From positions 34,493 to 98,492 of the forward strand of contig CAYOAV010000001.1 in the NCBI GenBank assembly GCA_964402055.1: a stretch of DNA of 64,000 nt. Direction: 5' to 3'. Under the pieces are notes generated by a model. The model was not told where the DNA came from. It searched no databases and saw only the letters and a program-made list of their open reading frames with translations. Below, one piece after another: positions 43,250-52,188 of this stretch. The stretch comes from UMGS363 sp964402055. GTDB lineage: Bacteria; Bacillota; Clostridia; Oscillospirales; Ruminococcaceae. Every line of letters starts with the position of its first letter. Positions within the stretch are counted from its first letter, which is position 1. A program made the translations under genes and the position numbers.

Positions 43250-44614
43250 ATGGGAAGACTATTTGGTACTGACGGCGCAAGAGGAATTGCAATAACCGAG
43301 CTTACATGCGAAATGGCTATGCAGATAGGCAGAGCTGCGGCTATGGTTCTTACGCAAAAATCAAATAAAAAAGCAAAAATACTTATCGGCAAGGACACAA
43401 GAATATCATCAGATATACTTGAAGCGGCTCTTGCGGCAGGAATATGCTCTATTGGTGCTGACGCTGTTATTCTCGGCGTTGTTCCTACGCCTGCAGTTGC
43501 ATATCTTGTTCAGAAAAGAGAAGCTGACGCTGGAATTATGATTTCTGCGTCACATAACAGTATGGAATTCAACGGAATAAAGCTTTTTTCCTGTAAAGGC
43601 TTCAAGCTTTCCGATGATATTGAGGAGGAAATTGAAGCACTTATACTCGATACTCCCGAAAAAATCAACGAACAGATCGTAAGCGGTGCTGCTCTTGGTA
43701 GAATTTACTATGACAAAAACGCTGAATGGGATTATATCAGAAATGTTATGAAAACAGTTGATATAAATTTAAGCGGTATAAGAGTTGCAATAGATTGTGC
43801 AAACGGTTCGGCAAGCACTACCGCAGAAAAGCTTTTTTCAGGTCTTGGAGCGTCTGTACTTATGCTTAATAACAAGCCGAACGGAACAAATATAAACGAC
43901 AAATGCGGTTCAACCTTCCTTGAACCATTGCAAAAATTTGTTGTTGATAATAAATGTCATATTGGTGTTGCTTTTGACGGTGACGCCGACAGGTGCCTTG
44001 CTGTTGATGAAAACGGAGCTATTCTTGACGGTGATAAGCTTATAGCTATTTTTGCAAGAGATATGCGTGATAAAGGAACATTAAAAAAGAATACAGCTGT
44101 TGTTACAATAATGACAAACCTCGGTTTCGCTCATTTTGCTAAGGCAAGCAATGTTAATATTGTCGCAACAAAGGTCGGCGACAGATATATTCTTGAACAA
44201 ATGCTTGCAAATGACTATAACCTTGGCGGTGAACAGTCAGGTCATATCATTTTCAGAGATCATTCAACCACTGGAGATGGTCAGCTTACAGCCGTTCAGC
44301 TGCTTTCTGTCCTTAAGAGTTCAGAGTGTAAAGCTTCAGAGCTTGGCAAGATAATGGAACGCTATCCGCAGGTTATGATAAACGTAAAAATAACCAATGA
44401 ATGGAAAGAAAAATGGAAGAACGATACCGAAATTGAAGAGATTATTTCCGTAAATCAGAAGCTTCTTGGCACATCAGGACGTATTTTAGTCCGTGAAAGC
44501 GGTACAGAACCGCTCATCCGTGTTATGATAGAAGGCAAGCATTTTGACGTTATCAATGATATGGCTGTAAAGATCGCAGATAAAATCAAGGAACGATGCA
44601 CATCTGAGGAATAA
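43250..44614 (+). CDS. glmM: Phosphoglucosamine mutase
   Basis: 454 residues. It converts glucosamine 6-phosphate to glucosamine 1-phosphate for UDP-GlcNAc. Motifs: GRLFGTDGARG at the start, the phosphoserine loop MISASHNSMEFNGIK, the metal loop AFDGDADRCLAVD, and the C-terminal phosphate-binding RESGTEPLIRVMIEG. I use the ATG at 43250 because TTGGAG seven bases upstream is its binding site. It is in series with ruvB. Confidence 0.98.
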   Translation: MGRLFGTDGARGIAITELTCEMAMQIGRAAAMVLTQKSNKKAKILIGKDTRISSDILEAALAAGICSIGADAVILGVVPTPAVAYLVQKREADAGIMISASHNSMEFNGIKLFSCKGFKLSDDIEEEIEALILDTPEKINEQIVSGAALGRIYYDKNAEWDYIRNVMKTVDINLSGIRVAIDCANGSASTTAEKLFSGLGASVLMLNNKPNGTNINDKCGSTFLEPLQKFVVDNKCHIGVAFDGDADRCLAVDENGAILDGDKLIAIFARDMRDKGTLKKNTAVVTIMTNLGFAHFAKASNVNIVATKVGDRYILEQMLANDYNLGGEQSGHIIFRDHSTTGDGQLTAVQLLSVLKSSECKASELGKIMERYPQVMINVKITNEWKEKWKNDTEIEEIISVNQKLLGTSGRILVRESGTEPLIRVMIEGKHFDVINDMAVKIADKIKERCTSEE

Positions 44615-44634
44615 TCAGCGAAAGGATTTTTTAT

Positions 44635-45501
44635 ATGAGAACAGCAGAAAACTGGAAGGATTATCAGCTTATTGACTGCTCAAATTCAGAAAAGCTTGAA
44701 AAATGGGGCAATATCACACTTATCCGTCCAGACCCACAGATAATCTGGAAAACAGGACATAAATCCTCGCTCTGGAATAATGCCCATGGTCATTACCACC
44801 GCTCTGAAAAGGGCGGCGGTCACTGGGATTTCTTTAAGAAGATCCCTGATAGCTGGCTTATTTCATACGGTGATTTGAAATTCAATATCCGTCCGACAGG
44901 CTTCAAGCATACGGGACTTTTCCCAGAACAGGCTGTAAACTGGGATTATATGTCAGAGCTTATAAAAAACGCTGGCAGACCGATAAATGTGCTTAATCTT
45001 TTCGCTTATACAGGCGGTGCAACGCTTGCCTGTGCAAACGCAGGAGCATCCGTCTGCCATGTTGATGCTTCAAAGGGTATGGTTCAATGGGCAAGGGATA
45101 ATGCCGCCTCATCAGGTCTATCCGACAAGCCTATTCGCTGGATCGTTGATGATTGTGAAAAATTCGTTGCCCGTGAAATAAAAAGAGGCAGAAAATATGA
45201 CGCTATAATAATGGATCCCCCCTCTTACGGCAGAGGTCCTAATCAGGAGGTATGGAAGCTTGAGGATTGCATTTTTGATCTTGTCAAGCTTTGTACGGGA
45301 GTATTGAGCGATGATCCGCTTTTCTTCCTGTTGAACAGCTACACAACAGGACTTTCCCCATCTGTAATGGCATATCTTCTTGGAGAAACTTTTGCCGCAA
45401 AATTCGGCGGAAAAGTATCCGCCGATGAAATAGGATTACCTGTAAAGGAAAGTGACTTCACACTCCCCTGCGGTTCTACTGCGATATGGACTAAGGATTG
45501 A
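44635..45501 (+). CDS. Class I SAM-dependent methyltransferase (RlmI/K-like)
   Basis: 288 residues. SAM-binding motif LNLFAYTGGATLACANAGA, with the acidic residue in VDASKGMVQWA, and the catalytic IIMDPPSYGRG. The fold and PPSYG motif are those of the RlmI/RlmK 23S rRNA cytosine/guanine methyltransferases, but the N-terminal PUA domain is lacking. The target is unknown. It lies 20 bases after glmM. Confidence 0.85.
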   Translation: MRTAENWKDYQLIDCSNSEKLEKWGNITLIRPDPQIIWKTGHKSSLWNNAHGHYHRSEKGGGHWDFFKKIPDSWLISYGDLKFNIRPTGFKHTGLFPEQAVNWDYMSELIKNAGRPINVLNLFAYTGGATLACANAGASVCHVDASKGMVQWARDNAASSGLSDKPIRWIVDDCEKFVAREIKRGRKYDAIIMDPPSYGRGPNQEVWKLEDCIFDLVKLCTGVLSDDPLFFLLNSYTTGLSPSVMAYLLGETFAAKFGGKVSADEIGLPVKESDFTLPCGSTAIWTKD

Positions 45502-45514
45502 ACGGAGGTTATTT

Positions 45515-45712
45515 ATGGCTGTACTTGCTTTATTCGGTGGAATATACTTTATTATTGCAGGCATCGTTGGTAAGGGTAAAGCCTTTACATCAAAAATGGG
45601 TACTCCACTTACTGGAAAAGAGTTTAAAACTGTTAAAATCACATATATTGTTGTTGGCGTGCTGCTCTTGATAATTGCGGCTTATAGCTGCTGGCAGTTG
45701 TACAACACCTAA
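45515..45712 (+). CDS. Small two-helix membrane protein
   Basis: 65 residues from the ATG at 45515, with GGAGG six bases before it. Two hydrophobic segments (about 2-18 and 41-60) flank a short charged loop (GKGKAFTSKMGTPLTGKEFK). Not recognised. It sits between the methyltransferase (13 bases) and ecfA1 (15 bases), in the same transcript. Confidence 0.75.
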   Translation: MAVLALFGGIYFIIAGIVGKGKAFTSKMGTPLTGKEFKTVKITYIVVGVLLLIIAAYSCWQLYNT

Positions 45713-45727
45713 AGGAGGTTATTCTGC

Positions 45728-46582
45728 TTGGAAAATATTGTTATTGCTGAAAATGTTGAATTTTCCTACCCTGCCGACCCTGAAAGCGGCGAGGAGGCGG
45801 CTCTTATCCTGAAGGATGTTTCAATGACAATAAAAAAAGGTGAATTTGTTGCTGTTCTCGGTCATAACGGCTCAGGGAAATCAACTATTGCAAAGCATAT
45901 GAATGCAATTCTTATCCCAGACAAGGGAAAGGTTTATTCCAACGGCATTGACACCTCCGATGAAGAAAAGCTTTTTGACATCAGGCAACATATCGGAATG
46001 GTTTTTCAGAATCCCGATAATCAGATTGTTGCAACAATTGTCGAAGAGGACGTTGCTTTTGCACTTGAAAATATGGGAGTTCCACAAAAAGAAATGCGTG
46101 AACGTGTTGATGACGCACTTAAATCCGTTAAAATGTATGAATACAGAGAGCATTCTCCAAGTCAGCTTTCAGGCGGTCAGAAACAGCGTGTTGCGATAGC
46201 AGGAATAATCGCAATGCGTCCCGACTGCATTGTTATGGACGAGCCTACGGCTATGCTCGATCCGAATGGACGTAAAGAGGTTATGAAAACTATCCGAAAG
46301 CTTAACAAAGACTTCGGAATAACCATCGTTCTTATCACGCATTATATGGACGAAGCCGCTCTTGCCGACAGAATAATTGTTATGGACAGCGGAAAAGTCA
46401 TCATGGAGGGAGTTCCAAAGGATATTTTCTGTCAGGTCGAAAAGATGAAGGAGCTTGGACTTGATGTTCCGCAGGTAACGGAGTTTATGTTTATGCTCAG
46501 CAAAGAAAATCTGCCTTCCGATACACATATAATAAATGCAGACGAATGTGCAGATGCACTTATGAAGCTTCTTGACGATTAA
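45728..46582 (+). CDS. ecfA1: Energy-coupling factor transporter ATPase EcfA1
   Basis: 284 residues. ABC ATPase of an ECF vitamin transporter: Walker A LGHNGSGKST, Q-loop GMVFQNPDNQIVA, signature LSGGQKQRVAIAG, Walker B CIVMDEPTAMLDP, H-switch ITHYMDEAA. The QNPDNQ Q-loop is typical of EcfA1. Start codon TTG with AGGAGG ten bases upstream; no better start is near. It pairs with EcfA2 to drive EcfT. Confidence 0.95.
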   Translation: MENIVIAENVEFSYPADPESGEEAALILKDVSMTIKKGEFVAVLGHNGSGKSTIAKHMNAILIPDKGKVYSNGIDTSDEEKLFDIRQHIGMVFQNPDNQIVATIVEEDVAFALENMGVPQKEMRERVDDALKSVKMYEYREHSPSQLSGGQKQRVAIAGIIAMRPDCIVMDEPTAMLDPNGRKEVMKTIRKLNKDFGITIVLITHYMDEAALADRIIVMDSGKVIMEGVPKDIFCQVEKMKELGLDVPQVTEFMFMLSKENLPSDTHIINADECADALMKLLDD

Positions 46583-46606
46583 ATGACATTTTTGGGGGTA
46601 AAGAGT

Positions 46607-47458
46607 ATGGTTTTATCAATAATTTTTACTGTGGTTTATTTTGCACTTGCTGTAATTTTCCTGCTGAAAGGAAAAAAGACAATGCCAAAAGCAGCACAAG
46701 CAGCATTTATGCTGGGATTTCCTATCCTTGGCGTATTTACATTTATACAGGAAAAGCTTATTGAAAGGAAATATTCCATCTTTTTTTCGGATCTTGACAG
46801 CTATGCTGACGGCTATGAAAGCATAGCATCGTCCATAACACCTGCGACTGATATTTTTCTTCCGCTCTTTATCGCTCTTATCGGTGCAATCGCAGTGATT
46901 ATCGGTATGGTAAAGGTAATAAAATATCCTCTTTCCGAAGAGCAATCTGAACATTCAAATGAGCTTACAGGCTCTCTTGCATCGGACTATCAGAAAAAGT
47001 GTGCAGGCTGTATTTCTTCATGGGGAATAACCATAGCTGTATGTTCATTATTGTTCATAGCTGGATTTATCGTATATTTTGCACAAATAATACCAAAGCT
47101 GTCCACACTGCTTACTATGGCTTGGGCTATGGGCTGGATCTTCATAATTCTGATATTTGTCTCATTATTGGTTCCAACTATGTTCATTATTGCCATACCA
47201 TTGGTAGGATATATACTTTCAACGACAACTATAATGGCTGTCACAGCCTGTCTGCCGCAGATATTGGGAATGATAATTTGCAGCCTCGGATTCGGTATGA
47301 CTTTCACAGTTGCTTCTATTATCTCGATATGTGCTGCAATCCGAATGAAAAAATCGGGAAAATATACCACGGGCAAGACTGCCCTTTACATAATCGGCTC
47401 ACCTATTCCGATAGTAAACCTTTTTACCCTGACAGCAATAAAAAAGCAATCGTTATGA
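46607..47458 (+). CDS. Polytopic membrane protein of unknown function in ECF operon
   Basis: 283 residues from the ATG at 46607, which follows GGGGGTAAAGAG; an earlier ATG at 46583 has no binding site. About seven or eight membrane helices: near 1-18, 33-50, 82-103, 135-160, 167-188, 190-212, 218-243 and 262-280. A loop of about 30 residues contains EEQSEHSNELTG. It lacks the features of EcfT or a typical S component (no ARG motif, no clear AxxxA substrate-binding helix). Its place between the two ATPase genes suggests a transport link, which is inference. Confidence 0.75.
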   Translation: MVLSIIFTVVYFALAVIFLLKGKKTMPKAAQAAFMLGFPILGVFTFIQEKLIERKYSIFFSDLDSYADGYESIASSITPATDIFLPLFIALIGAIAVIIGMVKVIKYPLSEEQSEHSNELTGSLASDYQKKCAGCISSWGITIAVCSLLFIAGFIVYFAQIIPKLSTLLTMAWAMGWIFIILIFVSLLVPTMFIIAIPLVGYILSTTTIMAVTACLPQILGMIICSLGFGMTFTVASIISICAAIRMKKSGKYTTGKTALYIIGSPIPIVNLFTLTAIKKQSL

Positions 47459-47533
47459 GCCGTTCCGTATCAACTTAAGAAAACATTATCCGCTTAATGT
47501 GAAATGTATTTCATTTGAAAGGAAAGTTCTTTA

Positions 47534-48406
47534 ATGGCAATTATAAAAACCGAAAACCTGACTTATACCTACAGCGTCGGAACTCCGTTTGAGAAAACCG
47601 CTGTAAATAATGTAAACCTTGAAATCGAGGAGGGCGAGCTTGTTGGCATTATCGGTCACACAGGCTCTGGTAAATCCACTCTTATACAACATCTGAACGG
47701 ACTTGTCAGACCAACCTCGGGAAAGGTCTTTATCGACGGACAGGATATCTGGAGCAAGGACATAAAAATCAGGGATATTCGATTTAACGTTGGACTTGTT
47801 TTTCAATATCCCGAATATCAGATTTTTGAGGAAACAGTTTATAAGGATATCGCATTCGGACCTAAAAATATGGGACTTGACAATAAAGAAATTGAAAAAA
47901 GAGTTCTTGCTACCACTGATATGCTCGGTCTTGGCAGAGAAAACCTCAAAAAATCTCCGTTTGAGCTTTCAGGAGGACAGAAAAGACGTGTCGCTATTGC
48001 AGGTGTTATGGCTATGCAACCCAAAATACTCATTCTTGACGAACCAACTGCAGGACTTGACCCAAAGGGACGTGATGTTATTCTTGAACAGATAAAGGAA
48101 TACCACCATCAGACAAAATCAACGGTATTGCTCGTTTCTCACAGTATGGAGGATGTTGCAAAATTTGCAACAAAAATTCTTGTTATGAATCATGCCGAGG
48201 TTTTCTGCTATGATACTCCGCCTGAAGTATTCAAACGTGCTGAGGAGCTTGCAAAAATCGGTCTTTCCGTTCCGCAGATAACACAGGTCTTTTTAAAGCT
48301 TCGCGAAAAAGGAATAGATATTCGTTCCGATGTTTACACAACAGAATTTGCCGTTAAAACCATAAAGGAATACCTTTCAGTTCATAGGAGATCAACAGAT
48401 GCTTAA
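47534..48406 (+). CDS. ecfA2: Energy-coupling factor transporter ATPase EcfA2
   Basis: 290 residues. Walker A IGHTGSGKSTLIQ, Q-loop GLVFQYPEYQIFEE (the QYPEYQ form marks EcfA2), signature LSGGQKRRVAIAG, Walker B ILILDEPTAGLDP, H-switch VSHSMEDVA. The start follows AAGGAA. It overlaps ecfT by eight bases. The 75 bases before it hold no clear promoter. Confidence 0.96.
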   Translation: MAIIKTENLTYTYSVGTPFEKTAVNNVNLEIEEGELVGIIGHTGSGKSTLIQHLNGLVRPTSGKVFIDGQDIWSKDIKIRDIRFNVGLVFQYPEYQIFEETVYKDIAFGPKNMGLDNKEIEKRVLATTDMLGLGRENLKKSPFELSGGQKRRVAIAGVMAMQPKILILDEPTAGLDPKGRDVILEQIKEYHHQTKSTVLLVSHSMEDVAKFATKILVMNHAEVFCYDTPPEVFKRAEELAKIGLSVPQITQVFLKLREKGIDIRSDVYTTEFAVKTIKEYLSVHRRSTDA

Positions 48407-49202
48407 GGATATTACGATAGGACAATATTTCCCGGGAAAATCTATAATTCATAGGCTTGACCCAAGATTTAAGATAGCTATAACAGCCATTTTTATAGTA
48501 TCGCTTTTCTGTGCGGATAATTTTGCAGGACTTATCATAAGCTGTGGTTTTATGCTATTATCATTCATTCTTTCAAAGATACCATTTAAGCTTATGGCAA
48601 AAAGCATAAAGCCGATACTGCCGATAATTATTTTTACAACTGTGTTGAATATATTTTTTCTTGATGGTGTAACGCTTTTTAAGCTGGGATTTATCAAGAT
48701 AACCTATGAAGGTCTTGAAACCTCGGTATTTATGATAATAAGAATAGTCGCTCTTATTATCGGAACGTCATTACTCACCTATACGACCTCACCTATCACG
48801 CTTACAGACGCTATTGAACGCATTATGTCACCGCTTTCAAAGCTTCATATGCCCGTTCATGAGCTTGCAATGATGATGACGATAGCTCTTCGCTTTATTC
48901 CTACGCTTATTGAAGAAACTGACAAAATTATGTCTGCACAAAAAGCGAGAGGGGCAGATATGGAAAGTGGTAGCCTTTTACAGCGTGCAAAGGCTCTTAC
49001 ACCAATTCTTATTCCACTGTTTGTATCAGCATTCAGACGTGCCGAGGAGCTTGCACTTGCAATGGAATGCCGCTGTTATCATGGCGGTGACGGAAGAACT
49101 CGTCTTAAAGAGCTAAAATCGGGTGCGGCTGATTATACCGCACTCGGAATGGCGGTGATTTTCCTTGACGCAGTTATTGCGATGAATATTATTTTCGGCT
49201 GA
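48399..49202 (+). CDS. ecfT: Energy-coupling factor transporter transmembrane protein EcfT
   Basis: 267 residues. Membrane core with the signature HRLDPRFKIAITAIF at the N-terminus and two coupling-helix ARG-type motifs: AQKARGADME and, later, AFRRAEELALAMECRCY. It couples the two ATPases to exchangeable S components. No S-component gene lies in the window, so this is a shared ECF module of the group II type. Confidence 0.97.
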   Translation: MLKDITIGQYFPGKSIIHRLDPRFKIAITAIFIVSLFCADNFAGLIISCGFMLLSFILSKIPFKLMAKSIKPILPIIIFTTVLNIFFLDGVTLFKLGFIKITYEGLETSVFMIIRIVALIIGTSLLTYTTSPITLTDAIERIMSPLSKLHMPVHELAMMMTIALRFIPTLIEETDKIMSAQKARGADMESGSLLQRAKALTPILIPLFVSAFRRAEELALAMECRCYHGGDGRTRLKELKSGAADYTALGMAVIFLDAVIAMNIIFG

Positions 49203-49213
49203 TTGGAGAGCAT

Positions 49214-49948
49214 ATGCGTAATCTTAAATGTACAATGTCATACAAAGGCACGGCTTATCATGGCTTTCAAAGTCAGAATAACGCTGTTGCTATACAGGAT
49301 ATTTTAGAGGACAGGCTCTCTTATCTTACTCATAGCACTGTAAAGGTCAACGGCTGTTCACGCACCGATACAGGAGTTCACGCAAATGAATTCTGCTTCA
49401 ACTTCAAAACAGAGCATCCTATCCCCTGCAATAATATTATAAGAGGTGTAAATTCGCTCCTGCCTGATGATATTGCCGTACACACCTGTGAAGAAACAGA
49501 TGATGATTTCCACGCAAGATTTTCCTGCATTGGCAAGGAATATGTCTATCTTTTGCTGAATAGTCCGACAAAAAATCCTTTTTATTCTGATTTGGCACTA
49601 CATTATCCCTATAAATTCGATTATAGGTTGCTTGATAAATCAGCGAAAGCATTCGAGGGTACTCACGATTTTACATCCTTCTGTGGAACATCAAATATAA
49701 AGGAAAACTGCGTAAGAACTATTGAATATTTCAATATTGAAAAGGACGATGACCTTGTGCGTTTTACTGTAAAGGGCGATGGCTTCCTTTATAATATGGT
49801 GCGGATAATGGTCGGTACTCTTATTTTTATAAACGAGGGTAAATTATCCCCCGACAGTATTGCTGAAATAATCGAAAAAAAAGACAGGAACATTGCAGGA
49901 AAAACCGCCGCACCGTATGGTTTATACCTTAACAAGGTTTTTTACTGA
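49214..49948 (+). CDS. truA: tRNA pseudouridine(38-40) synthase TruA
   Basis: 244 residues. Start MRNLKCTMSYKGTAYHGFQ, then the catalytic aspartate in GCSRTDTGVHANEF, and GDGFLYNMVRIMVGTL near the C-terminus. It makes pseudouridine at 38-40 of tRNA anticodon stems. Follows ecfT by 11 bases, the same ecfA-ecfA-ecfT-truA order known in Firmicutes. Confidence 0.98.
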   Translation: MRNLKCTMSYKGTAYHGFQSQNNAVAIQDILEDRLSYLTHSTVKVNGCSRTDTGVHANEFCFNFKTEHPIPCNNIIRGVNSLLPDDIAVHTCEETDDDFHARFSCIGKEYVYLLLNSPTKNPFYSDLALHYPYKFDYRLLDKSAKAFEGTHDFTSFCGTSNIKENCVRTIEYFNIEKDDDLVRFTVKGDGFLYNMVRIMVGTLIFINEGKLSPDSIAEIIEKKDRNIAGKTAAPYGLYLNKVFY

Positions 49949-49991
49949 CATATTGCTCCACCAATTAAATCTTGAAGATTTATGCGAAGAA

Positions 49992-50071
49992 CCGCAACCG
50001 AAAGCCTAGGAAGAAAACCGCAGAAATATGCGGATATTTCAAGGTTTTCTGACGACGGATTTCGGTTGCGG
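49992..50071. other. Long imperfect hairpin between truA and DUF5711 gene
   Basis: About 80 bases that fold on themselves. Outer arms CCGCAACCGAAA (49992-50003) and TTTCGGTTGCGG (50060-50071), 12 perfect pairs. Middle arms AGAAAACC (50012-50019) and GGTTTTCT (50043-50050). Inner arms GAAATAT (50023-50029) and ATATTTC (50034-50040) around GCGG. No T-tract follows, so it is not a plain terminator. It could be an RNA processing or regulatory element, or a palindromic repeat unit. Confidence 0.7.
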
Positions 50072-50151
50072 GGCAAGCAGAAAATTCAGGAGTTAATTGG
50101 GGGAGCAATAATAACCTATGCAAGCCTCTAATCAGAAAGGAACGAAGTAAA

Positions 50152-51336
50152 ATGGCTGTAACCGATGTATCAGATCTCAAAAAAAGACGACAAAAGAAAA
50201 AAATGGGACGTTTTTTGAAAAAATTCTTGATAATGTTTATACTTGCCGCTGGTGTTGCAGCTGTTATATTCACAAAAAGCCTTTGGTATCCAAAGCTTGA
50301 TGGCATATTGACAAAATTCCCTGTAAATGTTACTCATAACGAGCTTGTAGGCGGGAATTTTCCTATTTCAATCGAAGGCGGTGCGGATTATAGCCTTGAA
50401 ATTATTGATAATTCTACCGTCATACTTGATGATTCGCATTATAACGTTTATGACGCAAACGGAAAAACCATTTTTTCGCAGCAACATACTATGTCCAACC
50501 CAATTATGACCATATCGTCAAAAAAGGCTCTTATATACGATATTGGCGGCAATTCATTCAGTCTTATGAGTAAATATAAATGCGTATATAAGATTGAAAC
50601 TGATTATCCTATACTGCTTGCTAAACTAAGCAGCAACGATAAAGCGGCAATTGTCACTAAGGACGATAAATTTCTCTCTGTTATGAAAATATATGACAGC
50701 AGCGGAAAAAACATATTTAATTACAGCTCCATAGAACGCATTATTGATGTTACTTTTAACAAGGAAAATGACGGCTGTTATATAACAATTATCGGCTCAG
50801 AAGATGGCGTTCTTGTATCAAAAATGCTATATTACAGATTTGATAAAATTGATTATGACGATCTTGGAAATCCCACTCCAATATGGCAAACAGATAATCT
50901 CGAAACACTAGCATTCTCGGTAAGGCTTTTCGGCGATGAAAAAATAATCGTTTTCGGTGATAACCTTTGTGCAAGCTATGATACAAATGGTATTCTGCTT
51001 TCAACGTATAAATATACAAGAAGCTTAAGCTGTTTCGACTCAAATAGCAAGGCTGCCGCTCTTGTATTTAATAACAATGAACAAAGAAATGCGGAAATTG
51101 TCACTATTGACAGCGAGCTTGGAACGGAAAATTCATTTGAAACGGATTTTACCATAAACAGCCTGCATATTTATGATTCCGATGTGTACATACACAATAA
51201 CCGTGAAATTATCGCATATAATATTCTTGGAGAAGAACTATCTTCTGTAGTGCTTGATGAGGATTATGACGATTTCAGAAAGCTTGGCTCGGAATATCTC
51301 CTGCTCGGTTATGACAAAATAAATAAGTTGAATTAA
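50152..51336 (+). CDS. DUF5711 family membrane-anchored protein
   Basis: 394 residues. A short basic cytosolic start (KKRRQKKKMGRFLKK) leads into one membrane helix (about 24-42), then an outer domain of repeated beta-strand blades (each with DxxG-like turns, for example NVYDANGKTIFS, KIYDSSGKNIFN, ASYDTNGILLST), which looks like a seven-bladed propeller. Function unknown; the family is common in Ruminococcus relatives. It lies ten bases before the CvpA-type gene. Start follows AAAGGAACG. Confidence 0.82.
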   Translation: MAVTDVSDLKKRRQKKKMGRFLKKFLIMFILAAGVAAVIFTKSLWYPKLDGILTKFPVNVTHNELVGGNFPISIEGGADYSLEIIDNSTVILDDSHYNVYDANGKTIFSQQHTMSNPIMTISSKKALIYDIGGNSFSLMSKYKCVYKIETDYPILLAKLSSNDKAAIVTKDDKFLSVMKIYDSSGKNIFNYSSIERIIDVTFNKENDGCYITIIGSEDGVLVSKMLYYRFDKIDYDDLGNPTPIWQTDNLETLAFSVRLFGDEKIIVFGDNLCASYDTNGILLSTYKYTRSLSCFDSNSKAAALVFNNNEQRNAEIVTIDSELGTENSFETDFTINSLHIYDSDVYIHNNREIIAYNILGEELSSVVLDEDYDDFRKLGSEYLLLGYDKINKLN

Positions 51337-51345
51337 GGAAACACA

Positions 51346-52170
51346 ATGGATTTTATTTTTGAACATTTACTTGACATAATCACATTAATAATAGTTATGG
51401 CTGTTACTGCCGCAGGCTACAAAAAGGGCATTATGCGGATGATTATTTCGCTTATCGGATACTTTGTAGCAGCGACTGTGGCAGGCTTTATAAGCAGCAT
51501 AACCTATGAATATGTATATTTTAATATGGTTCAGCCATCTGTGATAGAATATATCGAAAATGAGACTGAAAAAATTTCGGATGAATACCTTAACGAAAGA
51601 TTTTCGGAAGATAATTCCGAAAATGATGAAAATATACACTTGACGGATAGTGAAATTAGTGGTAAACTAAAAGATATATTCAAAGAATACTGTGAGGAAC
51701 TCACTAATTCATTGAGTGGTGTTATTCCTGACGAAATATTAAAGAGTGCAGACGAATATTTTGAAAAAGATACATTTGATGAAAATGAAATTATCAACAG
51801 CACTAAAACCTCGTCTGTAAATCTGATAGAAAAGGAAATAATCCGTCCTGTAATGCTGAAAACAGTAAAAAGCGTTATTTTCTTTATCGCTTTTACAATA
51901 GTATGTATCATATTTTCAATTCTTTCAAGGCTTGTAAGATACATCAGACGGATAGATATAATAAAAGCTCCCGATTCCTTCCTTGGAGGAATCCTCGGGT
52001 TTGTATATGCTGTTCTGATAATAGTGATATTATCCATTCTTTGCAGCATATTTATTAAGCTGACAGCAGACCAAAATAATTTTTTGAATACGGAAATTAT
52101 TGAAAAAACATATATTTTTAAATATGCGTATAACAAAAGCTTTGAGCTGCTGACGATTTTGTTTAAATAA
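51346..52170 (+). CDS. CvpA family membrane protein
   Basis: 274 residues. Helices near 4-22 and 28-48 (GYKKGIMRMIISLIGYFVA) and a pair at about 182-205 and 220-240 match CvpA. A charged, mostly acidic insert of about 100 residues (NENETEKISDEY-like, KEYCEELTNSL, FEKDTFDENEI) separates the two halves, longer than in enterobacterial CvpA. The family has a role in envelope stress; details are unclear. It ends 18 bases before clpE. Confidence 0.85.
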   Translation: MDFIFEHLLDIITLIIVMAVTAAGYKKGIMRMIISLIGYFVAATVAGFISSITYEYVYFNMVQPSVIEYIENETEKISDEYLNERFSEDNSENDENIHLTDSEISGKLKDIFKEYCEELTNSLSGVIPDEILKSADEYFEKDTFDENEIINSTKTSSVNLIEKEIIRPVMLKTVKSVIFFIAFTIVCIIFSILSRLVRYIRRIDIIKAPDSFLGGILGFVYAVLIIVILSILCSIFIKLTADQNNFLNTEIIEKTYIFKYAYNKSFELLTILFK

Positions 52171-52188
52171 TTATTTGGAGGACATTAA

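Noticed and set aside
49980..50306. Minus-strand frame of 108 codons covering the long hairpin
   Set aside because: It overlaps the start of the DUF5711 gene, has no ribosome-binding site and no recognisable protein features.
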